Positions 8,550 to 16,336 of a stretch of DNA of 39,271 nt are shown here, piece by piece. Source of the stretch: Thalassolituus sp. UBA1087 (GTDB lineage: Bacteria; Pseudomonadota; Gammaproteobacteria; Pseudomonadales; Oceanobacteraceae); contig DCCG01000033.1 in the NCBI GenBank assembly GCA_002314145.1, positions 1-39,271 on the forward strand. The letters are read 5' to 3'. A program made the position numbers and the translations under genes. Within the stretch, counting starts at the first letter, position 1. Each line of letters opens with the position of its first letter. Under the pieces are notes generated by a model. The model was not told the DNA's origin. It saw only the letters and a program-made list of their open reading frames with translations, and made no database searches.

Positions 8550-9236
8550 CTACCAGACCCAGCGGAACGCTTTGCGGAAGTGTTCCGTTGCCTTCTCGCG
8601 GATAATCTCGCCGTGGGCCATCACAATCCGCTGTGGTTGCCAGTTCAGAATCGTCTGCACATGTTGCCGGGCTCTGTGCTTGCCGAATAAAAAACTGGTA
8701 CGCCAGTCGATCGGTGTTTTGCCGTTGGGCGCCAGAATACCGCTGAGGCGGGCCAGCAGGCGTTTCAGCGGGGTAAAATGGCGCGGATTAAAGTTCTCAA
8801 TCAGGTCCGTCAGAATCAGAGTTGAACTGGCGCGGTGAAAGAACACGCACTCCTGCATCGCCGGTGAACCGGTAAACAATAATTGCTCAATATCGCTGTG
8901 CCATGGGTATTGACCGTGCTCTGTCAGCAGACCGGTGAAATCAATATCCGGCCGTTTCTTCGCGACTTCGCGGGTGCCGTACGTCTGTGCGTCCGGGAAG
9001 GCCTGCGCCCAGTCGCTGATAAACAGATGATGCAGATGGTTGGGGGCAATCAGCCACTCAACCTTGCCCAGCGCAGAAACTTCCTGCTGCAGACTGTCCG
9101 TCAGGCGGATCGGGCTGTGCACCCACAGACGCTCCCCGGGCAGCCGTACCACCGTCATACGTGTGCTGTAGGGCAGCGTAAAGAAGGGAACCGTTTCTCC
9201 ATCAAATATCCATATATGATCGGCCAAGGCTTCCAT
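8550..9236 (-). CDS. DUF4336 family protein
   Basis: Protein of 228 aa recognised as DUF4336, a family with a metallo-beta-lactamase-like layout. It begins MEALADHIWIFDGETVPFF, has a VRLPGERLWVHSPIRLT strand region, and carries the histidine-bearing segment APNHLHHLFI and a late MAHG. The histidines could bind metal, but the standard HxHxDH motif is absent. An AGGAG lies 7 bases before the ATG at 9236 (4 before an adjacent ATG at 9239). It points against the amidotransferase gene. No link to polyamines is evident, and the function is unknown. Confidence 0.8.
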   Translation of the reverse strand: MEALADHIWIFDGETVPFFTLPYSTRMTVVRLPGERLWVHSPIRLTDSLQQEVSALGKVEWLIAPNHLHHLFISDWAQAFPDAQTYGTREVAKKRPDIDFTGLLTEHGQYPWHSDIEQLLFTGSPAMQECVFFHRASSTLILTDLIENFNPRHFTPLKRLLARLSGILAPNGKTPIDWRTSFLFGKHRARQHVQTILNWQPQRIVMAHGEIIREKATEHFRKAFRWVW

Positions 9237-9377
9237 CATTGAGCTCCTGAAAGTAAGAGGGCTGCCGGGCTCGGGCATTCGCCCGCCGGTTATTGCTGTC
9301 ACTCTGACTGCCCGGTGGGCTGGGAGTTTCCCTTAATGCTTCACCGCTGCCTGTTGTGCATCATTTTTGGGCTGTGG

Positions 9378-9537
9378 CGGATACAAAGCTGACTGCCCGG
9401 AGAGATGCCTTCTGCGCATGATGAACAGATACAAAGCTGACAGCCCGGAGAGATGCCTGCTGTAGTTGATGAGCGGATACAAAAACAAAGCTGCCCGGAG
9501 ATGCCTGCTGTACTTGATGAGCGGATACAAAAACAAA
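9378..9537. repeat. Short tandem repeat array, about 48-bp units
   Basis: Units begin at about 9378, 9426, 9473 and 9521 (the last partial) and share GGATACAAA and GCCCGGAGAGATGCC-like stretches followed by TGATGA. Unit lengths are 48, 47 and 48 bp. The units are adjacent without unique spacers, so this is not a CRISPR array. The final unit supplies the A-rich end that forms the T tract of the potF terminator. The surrounding gap 9240-9597 contains no convincing gene. Confidence 0.85.
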
Positions 9538-9559
9538 AAAGCCCCGCAGTGCGGGGCTT
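9530..9559 (-). terminator. Intrinsic terminator of potF
   Basis: Nine-bp stem AAGCCCCGC/GCGGGGCTT with a 3-base loop (9539-9559), followed on the minus strand by TTTTTTGTTTTTG. A second hairpin (TTTAACC/GGTTAAA, 9570-9587) lies between it and the potF stop. Confidence 0.9.
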
Positions 9560-9597
9560 AAATACCTGTTTTAACCGAAAGGTTAAAGAACTCCGGA

Positions 9598-10716
9598 TCA
9601 GCGACCTGTTTTGATATCAGTCCAGGTGCGGGTCAGGACACGGTCGATTTTCACGCCGCGGATTTTACTCGGGAAGAGTTTTTTCTTGGTGGCTTCGCTT
9701 GGGTAAACCGCCGGGTTGTTGGTGATTTCCGGATCCTGATATTTGGCTGCTTCCGTGTTCGGGTTAGCATAAGCCACATAGTCTGTCATACGGGCAATCA
9801 CTTTTGGTTCCAGTACATAGTTGATGAACTTCAGCGCTGCATCCGGGTTTTTGGCATCCGCAGGAATCGCCATCATATCGAACCAGATCTGAGTACCTTC
9901 TTTCGGAATGGTGTACTCAATGCTGACACCGTTGTCGGCTTCTTCAGCCTGATACTGAGCCATCAGTACGTCGCCGGACCAGCCCACAGTGACACACATT
10001 TCGCCGTTTGCCAGTGCATCGATATAACCGGAAGAAGCAAACTTGGTCACGTAAGGACGCAGTTCTTTCAGCAGTTTGGCCGCTTCACTCTCAGCTTTGT
10101 AATCGCCGATTTTGGTGCTGTTCGGATCCAGACCAACGTAGTGCATAACCAGCGGGTAGATTTCATCGGAAGAGTCGAGGAAGTTCACACCACACTCAGA
10201 CAGTTTTTTCAGGTTTTCCGGTTTGAATACCAGATCCCAGCTGTCGACCGGTGCGTCTTCGCCCAGAATTTCTTTCACTTTTTCAACGTTGTAACCAATA
10301 CCTGTGGTACCCCACATGTAAGGCACGCCGTAAGCGTTATCCGGGTCCTGGCTGGCGAGTACTTCCATCAGGTCTTTGTCCAGATATTTGTAATTAGGCA
10401 GTTTGGATTTATCCAGCTTCTGGAAAACACCGGCCTGTACCTGACGGCCCAGGAAGTGAGAAGAAGGAACAACCAGGTCGTAACCTGAAGTACCGGCCAG
10501 CAGTTTGGCTTCCAGCACTTCGTTGCTGTCGAACACGTCGTAGGTAACGTCGATACCGGTTTCTTTTTCAAACTCAGGAATGGTTTCTTCGTCGATGTAG
10601 TCTGCCCAGTTGTAGATGTGCAGTTCTTCTGCCTGGGTGGCTGGTGCAATGCCTGCCAGTCCCAGCGTAATGGCTGCAACAGACAGCTTCAGACGCGACT
10701 TCAGAGTTTCCTTCAT
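9598..10716 (-). CDS. potF: Periplasmic polyamine-binding protein (PotF/SpuD-like)
   Basis: Solute-binding protein of 372 aa with a cleavable signal peptide (MKETLKSRLKLSVAAITLGL, cleavage expected after ATQA). The mature protein begins EELHIYNWADYIDEETIPEFEKETG, a PotF/SpuD hallmark cut here to the motif IYNWADYI. WGTTGIGYN, GWSGDVLMA and IWFDMMAIP are further conserved ligand-pocket stretches. The start at 10716 is supported by an AGAGGAAAT leader; the in-frame GTG at 10731 lies before that site. It supplies substrate to PotGHI though transcribed separately, probably to allow higher expression. A TACCC-N6-GGGTA dyad lies about 195 bp upstream, shared with potG. Putrescine versus spermidine preference cannot be read. 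Confidence 0.95.
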   Translation of the reverse strand: MKETLKSRLKLSVAAITLGLAGIAPATQAEELHIYNWADYIDEETIPEFEKETGIDVTYDVFDSNEVLEAKLLAGTSGYDLVVPSSHFLGRQVQAGVFQKLDKSKLPNYKYLDKDLMEVLASQDPDNAYGVPYMWGTTGIGYNVEKVKEILGEDAPVDSWDLVFKPENLKKLSECGVNFLDSSDEIYPLVMHYVGLDPNSTKIGDYKAESEAAKLLKELRPYVTKFASSGYIDALANGEMCVTVGWSGDVLMAQYQAEEADNGVSIEYTIPKEGTQIWFDMMAIPADAKNPDAALKFINYVLEPKVIARMTDYVAYANPNTEAAKYQDPEITNNPAVYPSEATKKKLFPSKIRGVKIDRVLTRTWTDIKTGR

Positions 10717-10903
10717 GTTATTTCCTCTCACAGGTTCAGGAGTTCAAGTTATCAATTTATCAGGGGTTTCTGCATTTGTATGCAGTGTCCGGGCCTGTTT
10801 TATACACTTTTTTCAGGCTCACAGGGCTGTCGAAAAGTACCGCTCCGGCAAAGCCGGAAAAACAGCCTATAACCACTTTAAATATCTTCTTGTGGGGCTG
10901 AAC

Positions 10904-10919
10904 TACCCATTGAGGGGTA
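10904..10919. promoter_or_regulatory. NarL-type 7-2-7 palindrome before potF
   Basis: TACCCAT and AGGGGTA flank a 2-bp centre (TG). Both heptamers fit the published NarL-family consensus TACYYMT/AKRRGTA exactly. The site lies in the 224-bp gap between the second synthetase gene and potF (both on the minus strand). A matching core lies before potG. The LuxR-type protein at 44-835 is the only NarL-like HTH protein in view. Confidence 0.55.
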
Positions 10920-10940
10920 GATCAGCACCAATTGCCCACT

Positions 10941-12284
10941 TTATACATTTAACAGCAGATGTTCACGCTCCCAGGAGCTGATCACCTTATGGAAGGTTTC
11001 GTACTCAGCACGTTTCACGCCAATAAATGCTTCAACGAAATCGGAACCCATAATGTCACGCAGTTCGGGGCAATCCTCCAGCAGACGCAGGGCTTCTTCC
11101 AGCGTCCGGGCCAGCTCAACGGTATCGCCTTCTTCGGCGGCGGCATCATAGGTTGGCTTGGTGGGTTGCAGTTTGCCTTTCATACCCAGATAGCCACACG
11201 CCAGGGTGGCGGCAATGGCCAGATACGGATTGCAGTCAGCACCGGGGAAGCGGTTCTCAATCCGGGTGGCTGCCGGCACAGCTTCCGGAATGCGCAGACC
11301 GGCGGTGCGGTTATCAATGCCCCACTTCATATTGATCGGTGCGGCAATTTCTGGTGCAAAACGACGGTAAGAATTCACATTCGGTGCAAAAAAGGGCAGT
11401 GCATGGGGCGTATATTTCTGTAAACCGCCCAGGTAGTGGTAGAAGGTTTCACTGAAGGTGCCGTCTTCCTGCACAAACACATTTTGCCCGGAAGTGACAT
11501 CGATCAGACTCTGGTGAATGTGCATGGCGCTGCCCGGCTCATTCTGCATGGGTTTGGCCATAAAGGTGGCGTAGACGCCGTGCTTCATCGCGGTTTCACG
11601 CAGAGTGCGTTTGAAAAAGAACACCTGGTCGGCAAGGTACAGTGGCGTGCCGTGCAGGAAGTTGATTTCCATCTGCGCAGCACCGGATTCGTGGATCAGG
11701 GTATCCACTTCCAGATTCATCGCCTCACAGTAGTTATACAGGGTATCAATGACCGGGTTGAATTCGTTGGCGGCATCGATGCTGTAAGAGCGGCGGGCGG
11801 TTTCACGGCGCCCGGAACGGCCGGTGGCCGGACGGATTTCAGAATCCGGGTCGAGGGTTTTCTCAACCAGGTAAAACTCCATTTCCGGCGCCACGATGGG
11901 CTGCAGCCCTTCTTTTTCGAACAGGTTCAGTACCCGGCGCAGCACGGCGCGGCTCGACATAGGATGCGGCTGCCCGTCAGACGTGAAGCAGTCATTAATC
12001 ACCTGTGCCGTAGGCTCATCCGCCCAGGGAACCAGACGCAGTGTGCTGCCGTCCGGCCGCAGGTGCATATCGCGGTCGCTGGCATCCACCAGATCATAAT
12101 GGTTATCGGCCCAGTCACCGGTGACGGTCTGAACCAGAATGGTTTCCGGCAGACGGCCGCCTTTTTCAGCCAGGAATTTTTTGGTGGGATAAAATTTACC
12201 CCGGGCATTACCTGTCATATCTGGCAGGATGGATTCGACTTCGGTAATACCATGTTCTGTGAGAAACCTTTCCAGGGCTTCCAT
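10941..12284 (-). CDS. puuA: Second glutamine-synthetase-family gamma-glutamylpolyamine synthetase
   Basis: Ligase of 447 aa, paralogous to the protein at 3175-4500 but clearly diverged. Signatures: ILPDMTGNARGKF near residues 20-31, APEMEFYLVEK, GAAQMEINF, FMAKPMQNEPGSAMHIHQS, NSYRRF and GADCNPYLAIAA. It resembles SpuB/SpuI-type enzymes of Pseudomonas, which gamma-glutamylate putrescine and other amines. An AAGGTG Shine-Dalgarno precedes the ATG. It diverges from puuB over a 313-bp region carrying two long palindromes. It is transcribed toward potF, and a CCGGC/GCCGG hairpin without a T run is the only possible stop signal between them, so partial read-through is possible. Confidence 0.9.
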   Translation of the reverse strand: MEALERFLTEHGITEVESILPDMTGNARGKFYPTKKFLAEKGGRLPETILVQTVTGDWADNHYDLVDASDRDMHLRPDGSTLRLVPWADEPTAQVINDCFTSDGQPHPMSSRAVLRRVLNLFEKEGLQPIVAPEMEFYLVEKTLDPDSEIRPATGRSGRRETARRSYSIDAANEFNPVIDTLYNYCEAMNLEVDTLIHESGAAQMEINFLHGTPLYLADQVFFFKRTLRETAMKHGVYATFMAKPMQNEPGSAMHIHQSLIDVTSGQNVFVQEDGTFSETFYHYLGGLQKYTPHALPFFAPNVNSYRRFAPEIAAPINMKWGIDNRTAGLRIPEAVPAATRIENRFPGADCNPYLAIAATLACGYLGMKGKLQPTKPTYDAAAEEGDTVELARTLEEALRLLEDCPELRDIMGSDFVEAFIGVKRAEYETFHKVISSWEREHLLLNV

Positions 12285-12412
12285 AAATCACCTTTGCGCT
12301 TACGCATAACTTATTGATTTTAGACCTATATTCGGCCCCCGTTTGAAAAGGGGCGGCGGGAATACTGCAATCGCAGACGGCAGTAAAAAACCGATAACGT
12401 ACCGGGAAGGTC

Positions 12413-12438
12413 ATAACCCGAATCATTATTCGGGTTAT
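12413..12438. promoter_or_regulatory. Operator 1 between the second puuA and puuB
   Basis: Perfect inverted repeat with 11-bp arms ATAACCCGAAT and ATTCGGGTTAT around CATT. A related copy begins exactly 100 bp further on. Length and symmetry suit a TetR-type dimer pair, and a TetR gene follows puuB. The rest of the 12285-12597 gap shows no gene. Confidence 0.65.
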
Positions 12439-12512
12439 AGATTATGTAAAGGCGTCGGGTAAATCAATCTGCAGCCTGTGAAAATGTTCAGAATGTAAGC
12501 TGTAAAAAACTC

Positions 12513-12538
12513 AAAACCTGAAGTATTATTCGGTTTAT
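12513..12538. promoter_or_regulatory. Operator 2 upstream of puuB
   Basis: Matches operator 1 at 21 of 26 positions, with an identical right half core ATTATTCGG and a degenerate left arm (AAAACCTGAA). It is centred about 72 bp before the puuB ATG. Confidence 0.55.
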
Positions 12539-12597
12539 GGTCCCGGTAAGGGTAGTAAATACAGGCTTCATAGCCTGACATACATAAGGTTTTGAAG

Positions 12598-13881
12598 ATG
12601 AGCAGTACCGGTTACGAAGACAGCTACTATGTTGATACCGCCATTGATATTGGCGCTTTTAAGCCACTTCAGGGCGAAACAGAAGCGGATGTCTGTATTA
12701 TCGGGGCCGGTTTCACTGGCCTGTCCGCCGGGCTGCATCTGGCAGAGCGTGGCTATTCCGTTGCCCTGCTGGAGGCTAACCGCGTGGGCTGGGGCGCTTC
12801 CGGCCGCAATGGCGGGCAGGTGTGTCAGGGGCATAATCAGGATGCAGAAGATCTGGTGGCCAAAGTCGGTATGAAAGACGGCAAAGCGCTGTTTGATATG
12901 TCGGTGGAATCCGTCGGGCTGGTGCGCGAACTGATCGAAAAACACAATATTGAATGTGACCTGAAAAAGGGCATTGCCTACGTCGCGGCACGTAAATCCG
13001 ACGTTAAAGAAATGCACGCCTCAACGACCTACATGCAGAACGAAATGCAGTACGACCGGGTGCGCCATCTGAGTACCCCGGAAGTCCAGGAAATGCTGGG
13101 TACCGACCGTTATTTCGGCGGTAAACTCTGGCTGGATGCGCTGCACCTGCATCCTATGAATTATGTGCGCGGGCTTGCCAAAGCCGCCGCGGACGCCGGT
13201 GTGCGTATTTACGAAAACAGCCGGGTGAGTGATTATCGTGCCGGCAAAGATGCCGAAGTCAACACCGCCAACGGTAAGGTGAAAGCGCGTTATATTCTGG
13301 TGGCCTGTAATGGTTATCTGGACAAACTGGAACCACGGGTGGCCGGTAAAATTATGCCCATCCGCAGCCTGATGCTGGCCACGGAACCTCTGTCGGATGA
13401 AATGTGCAAACGCATCAACCGCGATGACGTGGCGGTGGCGGATTCCAAGTTCGCAGTGAACTATTTCCGCACCGCCGGTGATAACCGTCTGCTGTGGGGC
13501 GGCCGCGAAACCTACACCGGCCGTCTGCCGAAAGATGTCGGTCAGTTTGTGCGCGGCGCCATGGTCGAGCGTTACCCTTATCTGAAAGACGTGAAAATTG
13601 ACTACGGCTGGTCCGGTCAACTGGCGATTACCCTGAACCGTCAGCCGCATTTTGACCGCCTGGAAGACAACCTGTTTGTGGCCCAGGGCTACTCCGGCCA
13701 CGGCGTTGCGCTGGCGACGCTGGGCGGCAAACTGATGGCCGATGCTATTTCCACCTCGGCAGAAAAATTCGATATTTTTGCCCGTTATCCCACACCGACC
13801 TTCCCGGGCGGCACCCTGTTGCGTAAACCTGGCCATGTGCTGGGGATGATGTACTACGTACTGCGCGATAATCTGATCTGA
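12598..13881 (+). CDS. puuB: FAD-dependent gamma-glutamylputrescine oxidase (PuuB-like)
   Basis: Flavoprotein oxidoreductase of the DAO family, 427 aa, the normal PuuB size. The N-terminal dinucleotide fold reads DVCIIGAGFTGLSAGLHLAE (GxGxxG), followed by RVGWGASGRNGGQV, the FAD-binding hallmark of PuuB/PauB. The C-terminal FAD segment GYSGHGVALATLGGKLMADA is present. It would oxidise gamma-glutamylputrescine (or another glutamylated amine) to the aldehyde with release of ammonia and hydrogen peroxide. The ATG at 12598 with AAGG eight or so bases before it is preferred to an in-frame TTG at 12592. The dehydrogenase that should follow in the pathway (PuuC/KauB) is not in this window. Confidence 0.92.
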   Translation: MSSTGYEDSYYVDTAIDIGAFKPLQGETEADVCIIGAGFTGLSAGLHLAERGYSVALLEANRVGWGASGRNGGQVCQGHNQDAEDLVAKVGMKDGKALFDMSVESVGLVRELIEKHNIECDLKKGIAYVAARKSDVKEMHASTTYMQNEMQYDRVRHLSTPEVQEMLGTDRYFGGKLWLDALHLHPMNYVRGLAKAAADAGVRIYENSRVSDYRAGKDAEVNTANGKVKARYILVACNGYLDKLEPRVAGKIMPIRSLMLATEPLSDEMCKRINRDDVAVADSKFAVNYFRTAGDNRLLWGGRETYTGRLPKDVGQFVRGAMVERYPYLKDVKIDYGWSGQLAITLNRQPHFDRLEDNLFVAQGYSGHGVALATLGGKLMADAISTSAEKFDIFARYPTPTFPGGTLLRKPGHVLGMMYYVLRDNLI

Positions 13882-14060
13882 TGCCGGTCAGCGGCGATCT
13901 GCCCTGATGCTGACAGCATAAAAGGGGCGGATTGTCGGTCATTTTTGTGGCCGGGTCCGCGCTGATCCCGGGTTGAGAATGTTACGCTCCGGCGGAGCAG
14001 GTATAATCCTGACCAATACTCAGTAACGCTCAGTGCGCCCAATCAGGACACCTTGACTGC

Positions 14061-14726
14061 ATGACCAGAGACGCCGTGGACAAAAAACAAAAAAAGCAGA
14101 ATCTCGCGCCCAGAAATGCCCCGGTTCAGGGGCGGTCACGGGAGCGCTCGCGACAGATTCTGGATGCCACCAGTGAGTTACTGGAAGAAGTCGGCTTCGA
14201 CGACCTGAACACCATTCTGATTGCCAAGGCCGTGGGGATTTCGGTCGGCTCTCTGTATCACTACTTTCCCAATAAACACGCCATTCTGTTTGCCATGGGC
14301 AGCCGCTGGCTGGAAGAAGTGGAAGATGTGCTGAACAGCATGGCGCTGTGGCCCATCGAAGAGATGCCGCTGGACGAGCTGGTGGACCGGATGCTGGCCG
14401 CCAACCTGAAAGTGTACAAACAACAGAAAGCCATTCTGACGCTGGTGCAGGCCATGTTTGCGGTGCCGGAACTGCGCGAACTGGATGAACGCCACGATGA
14501 AATGTACATCGCCCGTATGGCGGAGATATTCAAGCGCATGGGCAGTAAGGCGCATATCCGTGAGCGCGAGCGCATGGGGCGCATGTATCTGGAAATCACC
14601 CACGCCGCGAGCCTGGTGATCGTGCATCAGAAAGGTCAGCGTGCGCAGCGTACCCTGGAAGATCTCAAACTTATGGTGCTGACCTTCCTGCGCAGCCACC
14701 TCAATGTTGCCGCTGATTCAGACTGA
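14061..14726 (+). CDS. TetR/AcrR-family transcriptional regulator
   Basis: Repressor-type protein of 221 aa with a basic, disordered first 25 residues. The TetR HTH follows at about 26-72: GRSRERSRQILDATSELL, then AKAVGISVGSLYHYFPNKHAIL. The C-terminal helical domain is ligand-binding and not diagnostic. A TATAAT hexamer at 14002-14007 suits its promoter, but no good -35 lies at the right distance. Downstream of puuB and on its strand, it is the best candidate to bind the 100-bp-spaced palindromes upstream of puuB. That pairing is inference. Confidence 0.9.
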   Translation: MTRDAVDKKQKKQNLAPRNAPVQGRSRERSRQILDATSELLEEVGFDDLNTILIAKAVGISVGSLYHYFPNKHAILFAMGSRWLEEVEDVLNSMALWPIEEMPLDELVDRMLAANLKVYKQQKAILTLVQAMFAVPELRELDERHDEMYIARMAEIFKRMGSKAHIRERERMGRMYLEITHAASLVIVHQKGQRAQRTLEDLKLMVLTFLRSHLNVAADSD

Positions 14727-14790
14727 CCAGACTGGTTAAGCGACTGCCAATACCCTCAAGGACCAGACCCTCAAGGATTAAAGCCAGACC

Positions 14791-15852
14791 ATGAAGTACA
14801 CCACCTACGCCCGCGAAGGCGACCTTTTCTGTATCGATGACCAGCGTCTGATGCGCCAGATGCTGCTGATTTTTGCTGCCCCTTTTTTACTGGCTGGCGC
14901 CGGAGTTCTGGCCAATGTGCTTTATCGTTGGCTGTTTACCAGTGAGCCGGTACCCGGCGGAATGGTGGTTTTTGCCCTGTTCCCGTTATTGTTCGGCAGT
15001 TTTCTCATTTCCTTTCGCTTTACCCGTTACCTCAGTACGGACGGACGCTACATGGTCACCCGTCACCGTATGCTGTTTTTCAGCTGGGAAGACAAACAGC
15101 CGCTGGCGTCCTTCTCAAAAATTCAGCTGAAGTGGACGCTTGTTCATTCGGGCGGTTCCAATAAAAGCAACAAGCGTATGGTGGGTGTGGTGCTCGATAC
15201 CCGTTATGCGGAAACCGAGCTGTCCGCCGATTCCGAGTACGAAATCGCGCGCAGCAAGGCTGAACAGCTGGTGAAGAGTTTTAATAAGCCGCTGGAAGAC
15301 CTTACCAGCGCTGAGCCGGTTATCACCGCGCCGGAAGACATTGATCGTAAGCTGGTTCTCACTCAGACCGATATGCCCGAGCCGCCGGAAAACTGCGCCA
15401 TCCGTCTGGCAAACACAGAACAGGGGCTGCGCTTTACCATGCCGTGCAGAGAAGGGCTGCCGTTTGGCGGTATTTTCCGCATGATCGTTCTGGTGATCGG
15501 CGGCCTGTATATGCAGTCCAGACTGGGGGGCAGCGTGCCCCATGGCTTTGTCGTGGGGTTTAATATCGCCCTGTATCTGGCGGTGATATTTAACGTGATT
15601 CAGGCGTTTTACCCTTACTACTTCCGCCCCTGGATCGAGGTAAGCAAGCAGGGCGTGCGGGCAAAGTTATCGGCCTTTAAGAAGCCTGCGGAGCTCCGCC
15701 TGAGCGGGCTGGAAGAAGCACGGGTGAGTAAGAATAAAGTGATTCTGCGCGCCGACGGCTTTTACGCTGCCATTCCGGTGAACAGCAGCCCGCAGGATGC
15801 GGAGTTTATGTTGCAGATCATCAGGTGGCTTGCCACTATACAGTCCCGCTAA
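14791..15852 (+). CDS. Membrane protein of unknown function
   Basis: Protein of 353 aa with two pairs of transmembrane segments: MLLIFAAPFLLAGAGVLANV and VVFALFPLLFGSFLISF near the N-terminus, and two more at about residues 228-270 (MIVLVIGGLYMQ, FVVGFNIALYLAVIFNVI). Between and after them are soluble beta-rich stretches (YMVTRHRMLFFSW, then WIEVSKQGVRAKL) that recall bacterial PH-like membrane proteins. No catalytic motif was recognised. It is followed by hinT after 24 bases, so the two may be co-transcribed. Confidence 0.8.
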   Translation: MKYTTYAREGDLFCIDDQRLMRQMLLIFAAPFLLAGAGVLANVLYRWLFTSEPVPGGMVVFALFPLLFGSFLISFRFTRYLSTDGRYMVTRHRMLFFSWEDKQPLASFSKIQLKWTLVHSGGSNKSNKRMVGVVLDTRYAETELSADSEYEIARSKAEQLVKSFNKPLEDLTSAEPVITAPEDIDRKLVLTQTDMPEPPENCAIRLANTEQGLRFTMPCREGLPFGGIFRMIVLVIGGLYMQSRLGGSVPHGFVVGFNIALYLAVIFNVIQAFYPYYFRPWIEVSKQGVRAKLSAFKKPAELRLSGLEEARVSKNKVILRADGFYAAIPVNSSPQDAEFMLQIIRWLATIQSR

Positions 15853-15876
15853 TGAACAGAGAGTCAGGATCAGCGT

Positions 15877-16221
15877 ATGTCTGAAGACACTATTTTCGGC
15901 AAAATCATCCGCGGCGAAGCCCAGGCCGATATCGTTTATGAAGACGATCAATGCATGGCGTTCCGTGATCTTTACCCGGCCGCACCCACTCATATTCTGG
16001 TGATTCCGCGTAAACCGATTCCGCGCCTGTGCGATGCCACGGCGGAAGACCAGGCGCTGCTGGGTCATCTGATGCTCACTGCTAATAAGATCGCAGAACA
16101 GGAAGGGCTGGGCGATAAATTCCGTCTGGTGGTGAACAACGGCGAAGGCGCGGGCCAGTCGGTTTTTCATCTGCACCTGCACATTATCGGTGGCCGCGCG
16201 CTGAAGTGGCCTCCGGGCTGA
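15877..16221 (+). CDS. hinT: Histidine-triad nucleotide-binding protein (HinT-like)
   Basis: Small HIT-family hydrolase of 114 aa. The histidine triad is visible as HLHLHIIGG near residues 100-108, and the opening TIFGKIIRGEAQADIVYEDD is typical of HinT. Such enzymes hydrolyse purine nucleoside phosphoramidates and adenylated lysine. AGGA lies 7 bases before the ATG. A 9-bp hairpin follows at 16251. Confidence 0.95.
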   Translation: MSEDTIFGKIIRGEAQADIVYEDDQCMAFRDLYPAAPTHILVIPRKPIPRLCDATAEDQALLGHLMLTANKIAEQEGLGDKFRLVVNNGEGAGQSVFHLHLHIIGGRALKWPPG

Positions 16222-16250
16222 AGGCGCGGTATTCTTTACCCTGTTTCCTG

Positions 16251-16274
16251 TCAGGCCGGATATACCCGGCCTGA
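16251..16274 (+). terminator. Hairpin after hinT
   Basis: Arms TCAGGCCGG and CCGGCCTGA around ATATAC. There is no T run after it, so it is only a possible transcript end. Confidence 0.4.
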
Positions 16275-16336
16275 TGGCTATCCGGCGCCGGTGTTCTGCT
16301 GTCGCCGTTCTGATCAGTCTGTGCGGATCTTAATGC

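Noticed and set aside
9333..9536. Minus-strand open frame with a repeating peptide over the tandem repeats
   Set aside because: The periodic peptide simply reflects the 48-bp repeats, there is no ribosome site, and the frame lies beyond the potF terminator.
9378..9537. Possible CRISPR array
   Set aside because: Units are contiguous and similar throughout, with no unique spacers and no cas genes.
11436..12317. Long plus-strand frame (293 codons) over the second synthetase gene
   Set aside because: It is antisense to a clear glutamine-synthetase-family gene; the His/Phe/Gly-rich translation is typical of a shadow frame.
13021..13836. Long minus-strand frame (271 codons) over puuB
   Set aside because: It is antisense to a well-supported flavoprotein gene and has no domain pattern or ribosome site.
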